A DNA stretch of 64,000 nt, taken from Xylona heveae TC161 (Eukaryota; Ascomycota; Xylonomycetes; Xylonales; Xylonaceae). The stretch spans positions 806,001 through 870,000 of the forward strand of contig NW_017264200.1 of assembly GCF_001619985.1 (NCBI RefSeq), read 5' to 3'. The notes beneath the pieces were generated by a model, which was not told the origin of the DNA, did not search any database, and was given only the letters and a program-made list of their open reading frames with translations. Numbering within the stretch: the stretch's first letter is position 1; each line of letters opens with the position of its first letter. Below are positions 55,390 to 64,000 of the stretch, one piece after another. Position numbers and translations under genes: made by a program.

Positions 55390-56167
55390 TTAAGCAGACT
55401 CCTCGGTCTTCTTGGCCTTAGCACCACGGGGCTTGCTCTCAGCAGCGTCCTTCTTGGGGCGCTGGCTCAGCTTGATGGCGCTGGCACGGGCAATAGCCTC
55501 AGCACGGATGTCGGGGCGGTAGCTGTTCTTGGAGGTGATGTTGGCAATGGCCTTGTAGGTCCTACACACATATGCTTCAGCAATTGTCCCAATAACCATC
55601 GCACATGGCGTGGATTTCCAGTCACTCACTTGCGGTTGGAGGTGTTGGGGCCAATGGTGCTGGTGCTGTAGCTGGCAGCAGGTGTGTTGACCTTCTTCGC
55701 GTTCTTGGTGGTGACGACGACACCGCCCTTCTCAGCGGGCTGGACACCGACAGCCTATATCATATAAAATGACCCCATCAGCATCTTTCTATGGCGCATT
55801 GAACTTCAACGACCGTATTGTCTGCAATTCGATGTGTTCCATCTGTGCTTAGATTTCGGTATTCGAATCTCGTACCTTCTCGTTGACGAAGCCGTTGTAC
55901 TACATGAAGTGATATGTCAGCCATCGCGCCCATCGCCACCGTATAGCAATTTCCGACGAACCTTCCGAGACTGCTTGTTCACCGGGTTGAGAGGGTCCCG
56001 GGAGAGCTGGATGCCTCCATTGCCCCTGCGCTTGAACAGGAAGGAGTTGTTCTGGCCTGCAATCTACAGTGAGCCGTTATTCCTCCCTAGACAGTGCGCC
56101 GAAGCCAAAATAGCGCATTGAACATACGGGTGATTTCCCAGATGAGGTCGGAGGATACGTTAGTCAT
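55390..56167 (-). CDS. 60S ribosomal protein eL28
   Basis: Cytosolic large-subunit ribosomal protein eL28 (L28e). Five exons on the minus strand: 56167-56128, 56056-55962, 55899-55876 (24 nt), 55754-55630 and 55561-55390; 151 aa. It starts MTNVSSDLIWEITRQNNSFL, then FKRRGNGGIQLSRDPLNPVN, KQSRKYNGFVNEKAVGVQPA, TTKNAKKVNTPAAS and TIGPNTSNRKTYKAIANITS. The tail is Lys/Ala/Glu-rich and ends KAKKTEESA. The second acceptor was set at GCAG/GCCAG because only that restores ITRQNN in frame. Strong codon bias (C-ending codons) fits high expression. Confidence 0.95.
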
Positions 56168-56867
56168 TTTGTCGGCTTTTTTGATTGATCGTCAGCGTCA
56201 AGAGCGGCGTCGATGTGGAATTCTCTCCAAATTCGCGTGTATTTCGATAATATTGATTGTGCGCTGTCCGGGTAAACCCTCGGCAAGAGCCGCACCCGAA
56301 CTCGTCACTTCTTACCAGGACATGGAGAGGCAGGGGGGCCAGTACCGTAGTAGAGCCCGCTCGAAGCTGAGAGGTACATTGGTACTTTCTCGTCTGGGGT
56401 CCTTTACCTTCGCAGTGCTTGAGCTCATCCTTGACGAAAGTGGATAAGCCTCACTTGGCGGAACACGTCCCGCCCGAATTCCGGTTAGTTACCCTGATTG
56501 CGGCCCATGCTCTGCCTGGATGCTTCACGAGGGCTGGGGGGAACGTCAGCGAGCCTTATGAGAGACTGCCTACGTTACTGGACTGTTTGATGGGCTCAAA
56601 AGAAGGGCACCGAAAAACAAATTATTCCCTGATCATGGTTCGATCCAGAGAATAACTCTCCTCTGTCACTTTTATCAAATATCTCAAAGACGAGGGGAAA
56701 CCCTTGAGACCCTAGAAACCACGCGGTCGAGCCGATTGCTCGCATTATTGCTTTTTGTTATCCTTTTGATCCAGGGTTTTCGGCCTGAGAGTGCCGACTT
56801 CTGCGCACTCCTGAAGATCAATCAGAAAGCGCATCCACTGCTGTCTTTGCCTGCATCAGCCAGAACT
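56168..56867. other. Divergent promoter region, eL28 / DUF2015 protein
   Basis: 700 bp between divergent starts. It holds no recognised gene. GGTTCGATCC at about 56638 recalls a tRNA B box, but the flanking bases do not form a T stem. Confidence 0.55.
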
Positions 56868-57317
56868 ATGAGTTACATTCTTTATTCGCTATCCTTAACT
56901 TTCCTCATTGTTGCAACAGGTGAGTGGACAGGGTGACCACAGGACCGCCCGTTGTTACATTTATGCATGTGTCTGATCTGAATCTTTTGTTGAACAGTCC
57001 TTTGGTTTACCCGTCAACGATGGGTCCACCTTGTACCCGTTCCAGGCTACATTTATGAACGCTTGCCAAGCACCTTTGCGGGAGACATAGAGGCAGGGTT
57101 CAGCTCCAACGCATTCGATCTATCAAGTAACCTTGCAGCTGGAGACTCTCGTGCAGGTCTAGATGCCGCGAGCAAGCGAGAAATACGGAAGATCATGAAG
57201 AAGCGCAAAGTGAATTTTGATGAAGCCAGGCGAATCTTCACGGAGCAGAGCTTTGCAAAGAACAACATTGGGCCGGACGGGCGACCCAGGGATCCGAAAT
57301 TTGTCTCGTTCTCGTAG
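56868..57317 (+). CDS. DUF2015 / UPF0357 small membrane-anchored protein (YCL012C-like)
   Basis: A 123-aa protein of the fungal DUF2015 (UPF0357, yeast YCL012C) family of unknown function. Exons are 56868-56919 and 56998-57317. The N-terminus MSYILYSLSLTFLIVATVLW is a single membrane span, followed by RQRWVHLVPVPGYIYERLPS. The soluble part has TFAGDIEAGFSSNAFDLSSN, LDAASKREIRKIMKKRKVNF, DEARRIFTEQSFAKNNIGPD and GRPRDPKFVSFS at the end. The KREI...DEARRI...IGPDGRPRDPKFVSFS block is the family signature. It probably sits in the ER membrane with the bulk cytosolic; that is inference. Confidence 0.88.
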
Positions 57318-57864
57318 CGTTGTTGGTCTTGCAATGAGCCGCTGTCTTAGTTTTACGTCATTCTCTTCCTCTATAAGCGCATCTTTTCTTTCTTGGGTTC
57401 TCTTGTTGCATAGTCGTCGATTCATCTATTTTGGGTCGGTGTTTAGGGTGGAACGAACAGCGTCTATTCACTAGCTGCGACGGGAAGGTTGGGGTGTCAG
57501 GGTTTTGCATATTGTCTTAGACACGGCGTGGTTTTGGATGAGATCAGGGCGAGTGAATATTGTTCTACATTTCCCTCCCAACTCCGGCCATTTTATGCTA
57601 TTAATACAAACATTATTCATTCAAGATTGCATCATCCCTTTTTATGCAACGCCACGATCGTCTTCACGATGTGAGTGATAAAGCGGCTTGGCCTTCTGAG
57701 ATGAACACGGCGAGCATATAGGTCCCCCGTCACTCTGCTCCCGGATGCCGGCAGCGATAAAGGCTCACCTAGTGGTTTTGCGTGCATGTTATGCGCACAA
57801 TGCAACCTAAACCTCAACTTAATCGGGCAAATAATACATTGGGCGGTCAACCTGACTAAGGATT
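57318..57864. other. Intergenic between convergent genes
   Basis: The 3' flanks of the DUF2015 and SF3B4 genes, 547 bp; nothing recognised. Confidence 0.55.
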
Positions 57865-59066
57865 TCAACCACCTCTACCATAACCTGGCGGCCGGAAGCC
57901 AGCAGGAAGTCCAGGCGGCACGGGTGCTCCCATTGGTGGAGCAAACCCAGGAGGAGGCGCAAATCCAGCTGGCGGGGCTCCCATCATGGGTGGCGGTGCA
58001 GCTTGAGGGGCCTGAAAGCCCGCAGTTGGTGGTGTACCAAATCCAGGGGGCATGAAACCTTGCGGCCCACCATAGCCAGCCTGAGAAGGGGGTGGCCGGG
58101 CAGGTAGACCTTGCGGTGGTGTTGGAAGTTGAGGAATCGATGGTGGCCGAGGCGGAGGGACCGACTGAAAGCCTCCAGGCACGCTTGGACTGCGACCATT
58201 TACGAATCCTGCTGCCACCGGAGGCGGGCCAGACACGGCGCCAGCGCCTCCATCTAGCATTGCTGGTGGAGCAGTAACTGGAGGAGCTGCAAAAAGCTGA
58301 GGAGGCAGCTGCGATACTTGAGGCGTAACATTGTGCTTTTGTGCTTGCCTAGCGAGCTCTCTCTCTGCTGCGTCTCCATGACGCTCTCCCTTTCCGTCTT
58401 TCTTATACGCATACTGAACCGAGATTTCCTTGTTCATCAAATACTGCCTGTCCATGTTTGTGATGGCATCATCCGATGCCTCGAAGTTTGAGAACGAAAC
58501 GAAACCGTAGCCCTTCGAGAGATTGGCTTCGTCGCGCGCAACCTGTTATCAAGTTAGCACATTCCCCAAAAAGATAGGATATTCGGCAAAGACTCGCCTT
58601 CGGTGCGGAAATTAGGCTTCCAAATCGGCTGAAGGTATCGTATAGTATCCTCTCATCAACCATTGGATCTAGGTTTCCAACGAACAACTCCGCGCCCACT
58701 TCAACGGGCTTTTGCTTGTCCGCAGATGCCTTATTCACCCTTATGGGTTTTCCGTAAAGGCGCACCTGATTCATGATCCGTGCTGCATACTCGGCATCCT
58801 CTTCGCTGATGAATTCCACGAAGCCATATCCTTGATGCGTCTGGGTAACTCGGTCTTTCGGAAGATGAACATTGACGATGCGACCAGCCTGGAGCATCAA
58901 CTCCCAGACTAGGCTATCTGTGACTCTTTCGTCGAGGTTTCCTATGTAGACAGTAGCCTCTTTGTCCTGTTCCCTGGAATTGAAACCATGTTAGAAGCTG
59001 CCGCAGAAAACCCATCACGTGCAGAGCGGTAGGAATTTGTCCTTACCAATGCCTTCCGCCAGACAT
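57865..59066 (-). CDS. Splicing factor SF3b subunit 4 (Hsh49/Sap49)
   Basis: U2 snRNP SF3b component that contacts pre-mRNA near the branch site and binds SF3B2 (Cus1). Exons on the minus strand are 59066-59047 (20 nt), 58973-58598 and 58542-57865; 357 aa. It starts [23 protein letters not shown]1: [43 protein letters not shown]2: [40 protein letters not shown] Pro/Gly/Ala-rich tail follows ([17 protein letters not shown], ending RPPGYGRGG). Intron 2 (58597-58543) has a GC donor, AAG/GCGAGT, with CTAAC branch and CAG acceptor; no GT donor keeps the frame. It shares a 419-bp divergent promoter with Tom7. Confidence 0.95.
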
Positions 59067-59485
59067 GCTGCGCGGAGTTGCGTCGAGGGCAAACTCTCTC
59101 CCCGGCTTCTCTTAATAAGACAATAGAGGATTCCAAAGCAACGCGCAACAGTGCCCGAATTCCACAAGTGACAAAGCGGTAAGTTCAATTAGAAGTTCCT
59201 GCTAGATACCTGAAAGCAAGCGCGCATCTTGACGGTTGATCGGCGCTAGTACGCATTTGTTTCTAGCGAGCTGCGGCTCAATGCCTCCGGAGCCTCCCAT
59301 TGATTATGTAATCCATTTATCGAATTGACCAGAGGACTTTTGAAGATTTGGAAGTCGGGCAAATCAGGAGTTGCATTTAGAGAACAGCGAACAATAATCC
59401 TTGGTGAGACTCTCTTATGCGCTTTTCATGGTGATCAAGTGTCTTATATTGTCTGTCGAACAGTTATCTCTATCAATCCGTCAAA
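59067..59485. promoter_or_regulatory. Bidirectional promoter, SF3B4 / Tom7
   Basis: 419 bp between the divergent start codons; no named site recognised. Confidence 0.55.
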
Positions 59486-59885
59486 ATGCAACTGTCCGAG
59501 GAATCCAAGGTGAGCAAATACGACAAGCACTCTATCTGTGAAAGTGAGCACTGACCCTGTATAGGAGCGTATTGGCAAGCTCATTGAGGCCAGCCGTGTC
59601 GCAATCCACTAGTACGTGTGAGACTATATTTTCTATCAAAGACGACAAGACTGACGATACCAGCGGCTACCTTCCCTTGATTGTCTACCTTGGTATATAT
59701 CTCCATCGCTCCGCAGAGGATATGGCGACAGTATTCGCTAACACGGATGTTGATACAGGCTACATTAACAGCGAGCCTCGACCGGCGCTCATCAGGTACA
59801 TTCAATAAAATTGGGATCTGATGAAGCAGGAATATTCCAATTTGGATGCTAATTGCCAAGCAGATTATTCTCTCCTCTTGCCTAA
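59486..59885 (+). CDS. tom7: Mitochondrial import receptor subunit Tom7
   Basis: Small tail-anchored subunit of the TOM complex in the mitochondrial outer membrane, which tunes TOM assembly. Five exons, 59486-59509, 59565-59611, 59664-59692, 59759-59795 and 59861-59885, encode only 53 aa. The protein reads MQLSEESKERIGKLIEASRV, AIHYGYLPLIVYLGYINSEP, RPALISRLFSPLA. SEESKERI, the HYGYLPLIVYLGY membrane span and the FSPL end are Tom7 marks. Every exon is under 50 nt, so no continuous reading frame reveals the gene; it was found by splicing. All junctions have GT-AG ends and keep frame. Confidence 0.92.
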
Positions 59886-60369
59886 ACACAATGCGTATCC
59901 AAAGAGAATCTCCAAGTTGATGCGCAACGCTGAGAGGGTAATCGCGGACCCTCAAGGATGGAGGCGGCGCACTGGACTTGACGGACTCAAGATGGACTTT
60001 GGAAGGTCCATGGACAGAGTGCCCCTGGAATTATAGGTAGTAGGTATTATTTGGGGCTGTCCGGCAAACAGGGATGCATCCAAATCATTCACCGTACAAA
60101 GGTGTTCTCCATGTAACATTAGTGAATTTTTTTCTTCAAAGCGAAATCTTTTCTCACCATGCACATAAATAAATAAAATAAACTGGACCTGGCTTGATCG
60201 GAAATGCAACCCTGCGTTTGTTCCTGTAAACATTTAATCAATATTCCCGTTGACAAGGTGCACTGTTCTGACATCATCGTCAACAAGTCCCTAACCCGTA
60301 ACGAAACCCGAAAGCCCAACACCGCAGCGGTGCCCAGTTTTTCCCAACGGCAACAAACAACCGCCAGGA
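59886..60369. other. Intergenic, Tom7 to Flx1-like carrier
   Basis: The 3' flank of Tom7 and promoter of the carrier gene, 484 bp. Nothing recognised beyond A-rich sequence at 60160-60185. Confidence 0.55.
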
Positions 60370-61813
60370 ATGAGCGCCCGAGATGGTCGCACCGACCCAG
60401 TGTCCGAGACGGTAGCAGGACTTACAGCCGGTGTTATCTCGACACTAGTCTCTCATCCATTCGACCTAGTCAAGACAAGATTGCAAGGTGAGCTATTCCA
60501 CTGCGGTTATCGATTTGCGGCGAGGGATCTGGTGGGCTAATCTGGAGAACTTCCGCCGTACAGTCGATCGCGTACGTACTTCCGGGTTAGGCCAGACAGC
60601 CCACATCATAAAGGACATTGTGCGGCATGAGGGGAGTGGCAAAGCATTCTATCGAGGGCTGACGCCGAACATTGTGGGCAATGCCGCCAGTTGGGGTCTT
60701 TATTTTCTCTGGTGCGTTCACGGGAAATGATTCGAACAAATCATGGCTACTGTCATGCACCGTCAAACACCAAAATTGAGCTTGAACCAAAGACTGATTG
60801 TCGGTTCGCGTTCTCTCTCTCCAGGTACGGTCAGATCAAAAATGCATTGCTGCAAACCCATGGCGGAGGTGCAACGCAGGGTCTCTCGTTTGCAGACTAT
60901 TTTCTAGCCTCAACAACAGCAGGTAAGAAATTGTTTTCCCTGCTCAGCTACTACGCTGGGTTATTTGAATTTTATATTTCAAAAAAAATTCATCAAAAGG
61001 CAGTGCTCTTGCCCTTCAACATCTCATCAACAGAAGCACCTTGAGTCTCACAAAGCTGACTATTCTAAACTTGCAGGCGCTCTCACTGCACTATGCACCA
61101 ACCCAATCTGGGTTGTCAAAACACGAATGCTTTCCACAGGATCGCGCGCACCGGGAGCCTATCAGAGCATGAGCGAAGGCGTGAAGATTATTTTCCAGAG
61201 AGAAGGAGTGCGTGGCTTCTACCGCGGCTTGGTTCCGGCATTGTTCGGCGTTTCTCATGGCGGTGTTCAATTCATGGCATATGAGAAGCTCAAGATTTAT
61301 AGAGCGGATATGAAGCTTCAAAGGGGGCAAAGTACTCTGAATCAAGGCAACAAGAGCATTTCGAGCAGCCCATCGCCTCTAAGCAATCTCGATTTTTTCT
61401 TCATATCGGCTCTCTCAAAAGCCATTGCGGGTAGCGTTACTTATCCATACCAAGTTTTGCGCGCAAGGCTGCAAATGTACGACGCAGGCACGACGTACAG
61501 TTCTGTTACCGATGCGATTCGGCAGATATGGCGCAACGAAGGTGTGCGTGGATACTACAAGGGGTGAGTGCGTCTTTATTCCTTGTTTCTTTATCCTTCT
61601 TGCTCTGTATTTTCTTGGTTTTCTTCCTTGAATCAGAGTTTCGGGCATTCGGAGAACACATCACTAACGCACGTCAATTTGACAAGTCTTGCACCAAATA
61701 TCATTCGCGTCTTACCATCTACTTGCGTGACTTTCCTTGTGTACGAAAATACTCGAATATATTGGCGGGATCATTTCAGTGGCGGCAGCAGCACCACCGT
61801 CGACAAGCAATGA
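60370..61813 (+). CDS. Mitochondrial FAD/folate carrier, Flx1-like
   Basis: Mitochondrial carrier (SLC25) of the Flx1/SLC25A32 group, moving FAD or folates across the inner membrane. Exons are 60370-60487, 60564-60711, 60825-60922, 61077-61563 and 61687-61813; 325 aa. Three carrier repeats are visible: SHPFDLVKTRLQ with FYRGLTPNIVGNAASWGLYF; CTNPIWVVKTRM with GFYRGLVPALFGVSHGGVQF; and TYPYQVLRARLQMYD with YYKGLAPNIIRVLPSTCVTF. Trp in the second PxW motif is typical of the FAD/folate subgroup. A Ser/Gln-rich insert (about 215-240) separates repeats 2 and 3. The last acceptor (ACAAG/TCTTG, 61686) restores YKGLAPN. FAD versus folate cannot be decided. Confidence 0.93.
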
Positions 61814-62700
61814 GAGCGACCATAGTTCAATGCAGACAGTCATATTTGACTAAATCTGGCGTCAGTGGGTACTGGAATGAGCATTGCCTCACATTTCGAT
61901 TACCAACCGATCACGGCATCTCTTTATTTCTCTAAAAACGGCGTTTAATGGGACTGTAGATCACATTAGATATTCGAAATCTTTCGGCCCAACTCCAAAG
62001 GCGTTTCTAGCGTGTATAATATTAAATATTCTTCTCACAAATAAAAGAGCCCCCGGCTTCTTTCAGAATTGCTGATAAGTCAGCTATCAATCTTTCCGAT
62101 CTTCATATTCGGCTTACAAAGCCATACTTCTTTGTAACTTGCGAACTTCTCATAGACAGTTCGCTGTAATTTGTACTGCTCGACTCATAGTATTTGCATT
62201 GTAACAATGAGACTTTGCGCAACCAATTGATAATGCACTGAATTTCCAGAAGGGTGCCGAGCTGATTAAAGCACCCTAGAAGGTGAAATTAAAGAGTTTT
62301 TCGCGAGTTCTAGCTTTGATGTTGGACTTTCTGCTTTCACGGATGCAATCATACGCAGCAAATTACCAAGCTGAACCATAGGGCCAGCAGATGATCACAA
62401 GGCTGCTCAGGCGTAAGATATATTCGTAAAATATACAGTCATGTCGTCCGTTGGTCATTGCTCATCAACCAGGTTGCTCATCAATCATCAGTCCATTGGT
62501 TTCTTCAAACACCCAAGCCAACATAAAAGGAAAAGACGAGACTCCTTTGAGTCACCAAGCAAAGAAAGTCCCAGAGAAAAGGTTCGTCAACGAACGGCAC
62601 GCCAACAAGCAGCTGGATCGCATTGAGCAAGCACGCAGTGCAAACGCACAATATATAACATATTTTGGCATGTACAAATGGTATTGCTACATACCTCCTT
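61814..62700. other. Intergenic between convergent genes
   Basis: The 3' flanks of the carrier and C2H2 genes, 0.9 kb. ORF 62451-62846 (+) crosses into the C2H2 gene antisense and looks spurious. No repeat or RNA gene seen. Confidence 0.55.
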
Positions 62701-64000
62701 TCAGCGCGGGTAAGAATGCATCATCGGCATACTTGCCATATATCCATCATAGATTCCTCTCGCATGAAGATGCCCGGTTAACATGCTTGAATTCATGCTT
62801 CCGTGAATGTTACCTGCTTCACCAGGCGCGGTATTCGAAGACTTGAAAGCCCAAAAGGACTCTGCAGAACCAGAAGATTCCGAGCTAGTCTGGCTCAGAC
62901 ACTGACTTGGACTACGCCTGCGCGCAGAGGTGTCCTGCTCGCAAGTACACTCTGCGGAGACCGCATGATCACCAGATTCTGGGCCCATTTCTGATGACAA
63001 TGATCCAGGTCCTGAGTTGTGTCGCCTGGATGTTGACGTGCAGGAAATCCGGCGGTCTTTGCCACGTCCCTTGATTCCTTTGTTGGAGTTTTTATATAAT
63101 GAAGCGAAGTACTCCCAAAGTTCTCGATCATTCTGAGAAACCGGCTCGCCATCATGGATGGAAGCGAAGCGTTCCGTGAGGAGGTTCAGCGACGAGGCAT
63201 GAAACTTGTTCTGATGAGACTGTTCTTTCAAAGCGGGCGAAAAATGGCCCCAGTTGGTCAGCTTCTTCATACCTAATTTCTGTATGGACAAGAGGTGAAC
63301 ACCGGATTAAAGTGTTGAATAGCGGAGTAAAGAGATGAACTCAACAAGTGCCGAAATGAAACGAAGAAAAGAGATGATAAACGAACCGCCACATTAAGCT
63401 TTTGAAAAGACATCAAGTAGAGAACATGTCTTTGCAAGGGAGAATCAATTTTTCTTGTGGCGTTGTAAATCACAAGGGGCCAAGAATGAGGGCACCGGTG
63501 TTTCTCATATACAATCCGTCGTCAAGATTTAATACGGACCTTGAGGTTTCCCAGTTGGCTGAACTGTTTACCGCAGTCATCCAGCCGACATGTAAAGGGC
63601 TTTGCTTGTAGGTGCACGATTTTGTGCGCTCGGACATTGCCGCGCTGAGCAAATGTCTTGTGGCAGATATCGCATTCGTATGGGCGTTCTCCAGTATGGC
63701 GACGCTCATGTGTCTTGAAGACGATAATGATGAAGGCGTCAGCTTGTTGAGGCCACCAAATTCTCAGGAATTGTCAACCGCTACCTTGAGATTTCCCATC
63801 TGACTGAAACGTTGACCACAGGATGGCTCTCGGCAAATCTGCATGGAGACAGCGAGGATTTTTGTCAGCGATCCGATCAAACAAGCTGGTTCGAAAAATC
63901 AAAGAGTCGAGCCAGGGACTTAAAAGGTAATAAGGGCACCAACAAATGGCTTCACTCCGGTGTGTGCTCGGGTATGAATATCCAGGTGGGTCTTTTGGTA
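62701..64000 (-). CDS. C2H2 zinc-finger transcription factor, Azf1-like, 5' part outside window
   Basis: The C-terminal part of a C2H2 regulator resembling fungal Azf1-type proteins. Visible exons on the minus strand: from beyond 64000 to 63944, 63838-63785, 63713-63540 and 63219-62701. Fingers run across the introns: [19 protein letters not shown] (end of one finger), [20 protein letters not shown], then [40 protein letters not shown] and [20 protein letters not shown]. The part after the fingers has [20 protein letters not shown] and [26 protein letters not shown]: the block that marks this subgroup. A Ser-rich tail ends MPMMHSYPR. The last intron is 320 nt. TGEKP-type linkers (HTGVKPF, HTGERPY) are intact. 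Target genes unknown. Confidence 0.9.

Noticed and set aside
56630-56655. GGTTCGATCC, possible tRNA B box
   Set aside because: The T stem does not pair and no tRNA cloverleaf fits upstream.

Overview
The window is nuclear DNA from a filamentous ascomycete (Pezizomycotina), most likely a Eurotiomycete. The reasons are: many short introns (mostly 50-110 nt) with GTNNGT donors and CTAAC/CTGAC branch sites; compact, mixed-strand housekeeping genes with no operons; a hacA gene with the Ire1-type 20-nt intron of filamentous fungi; and fungal versions of ERG25, cclA/Bre2, Sec15 and Las21. I could not fix the species. I see no rRNA or CRISPR, no convincing tRNA, and no transposon or virus-like element.

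Layout, left to right. 1-3.4 kb: 3' part of a short-chain dehydrogenase, then NC2-beta/Dr1. 3.9-7.5 kb, minus strand: a Tda3-like FAD oxidoreductase and guanine deaminase. 9-10 kb: C-4 methylsterol oxidase (ERG25), whose start codon is split by an intron. 10.7-16.6 kb, minus strand: pterin-4a-carbinolamine dehydratase, an alpha/beta hydrolase and the unfolded-protein-response bZIP factor hacA. 16.6-20.1 kb: the longest gene-free stretch. 20.1-28.5 kb: Bre2/CclA (COMPASS), Enp1/bystin, an unknown two-helix membrane protein and an RNPS1-like SR protein. 28.9-35 kb: Nca2, and exocyst Sec15 in ten exons. 36.5-42.4 kb: a 13-exon Mei2-like RNA-binding protein and the RNase MRP subunit Rmp1. 42.7-50 kb: Las21/Gpi7, a YBL028C-like small basic protein and a Siz1-type SUMO ligase. 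50.7-56.2 kb: TRAPP Trs33, malate dehydrogenase and ribosomal protein eL28. 56.9-61.8 kb: a YCL012C-like DUF2015 protein, SF3B4/Hsh49, Tom7 (53 aa from five exons) and an Flx1-like mitochondrial carrier. 62.7-64 kb: the 3' part of an Azf1-like C2H2 factor running off the right edge.

The genes are functionally mixed. Themes are RNA biology (Dr1, RNPS1, SF3B4, Mei2, Rmp1, Enp1, eL28), secretion and ER function (HacA, Las21, Sec15, Trs33, ERG25) and mitochondria (Nca2, Tom7, Flx1). Exon structures below were derived by hand from reading frame, splice-site sequence and family conservation; every exon chain keeps frame to its stop. The most notable observation is at hacA. The unspliced mRNA stays open for about 240 codons past the Ire1 splice site, and just after that site it encodes two hydrophobic segments that the spliced frame replaces with acidic/Ser-rich sequence. 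This layout resembles metazoan XBP1u.
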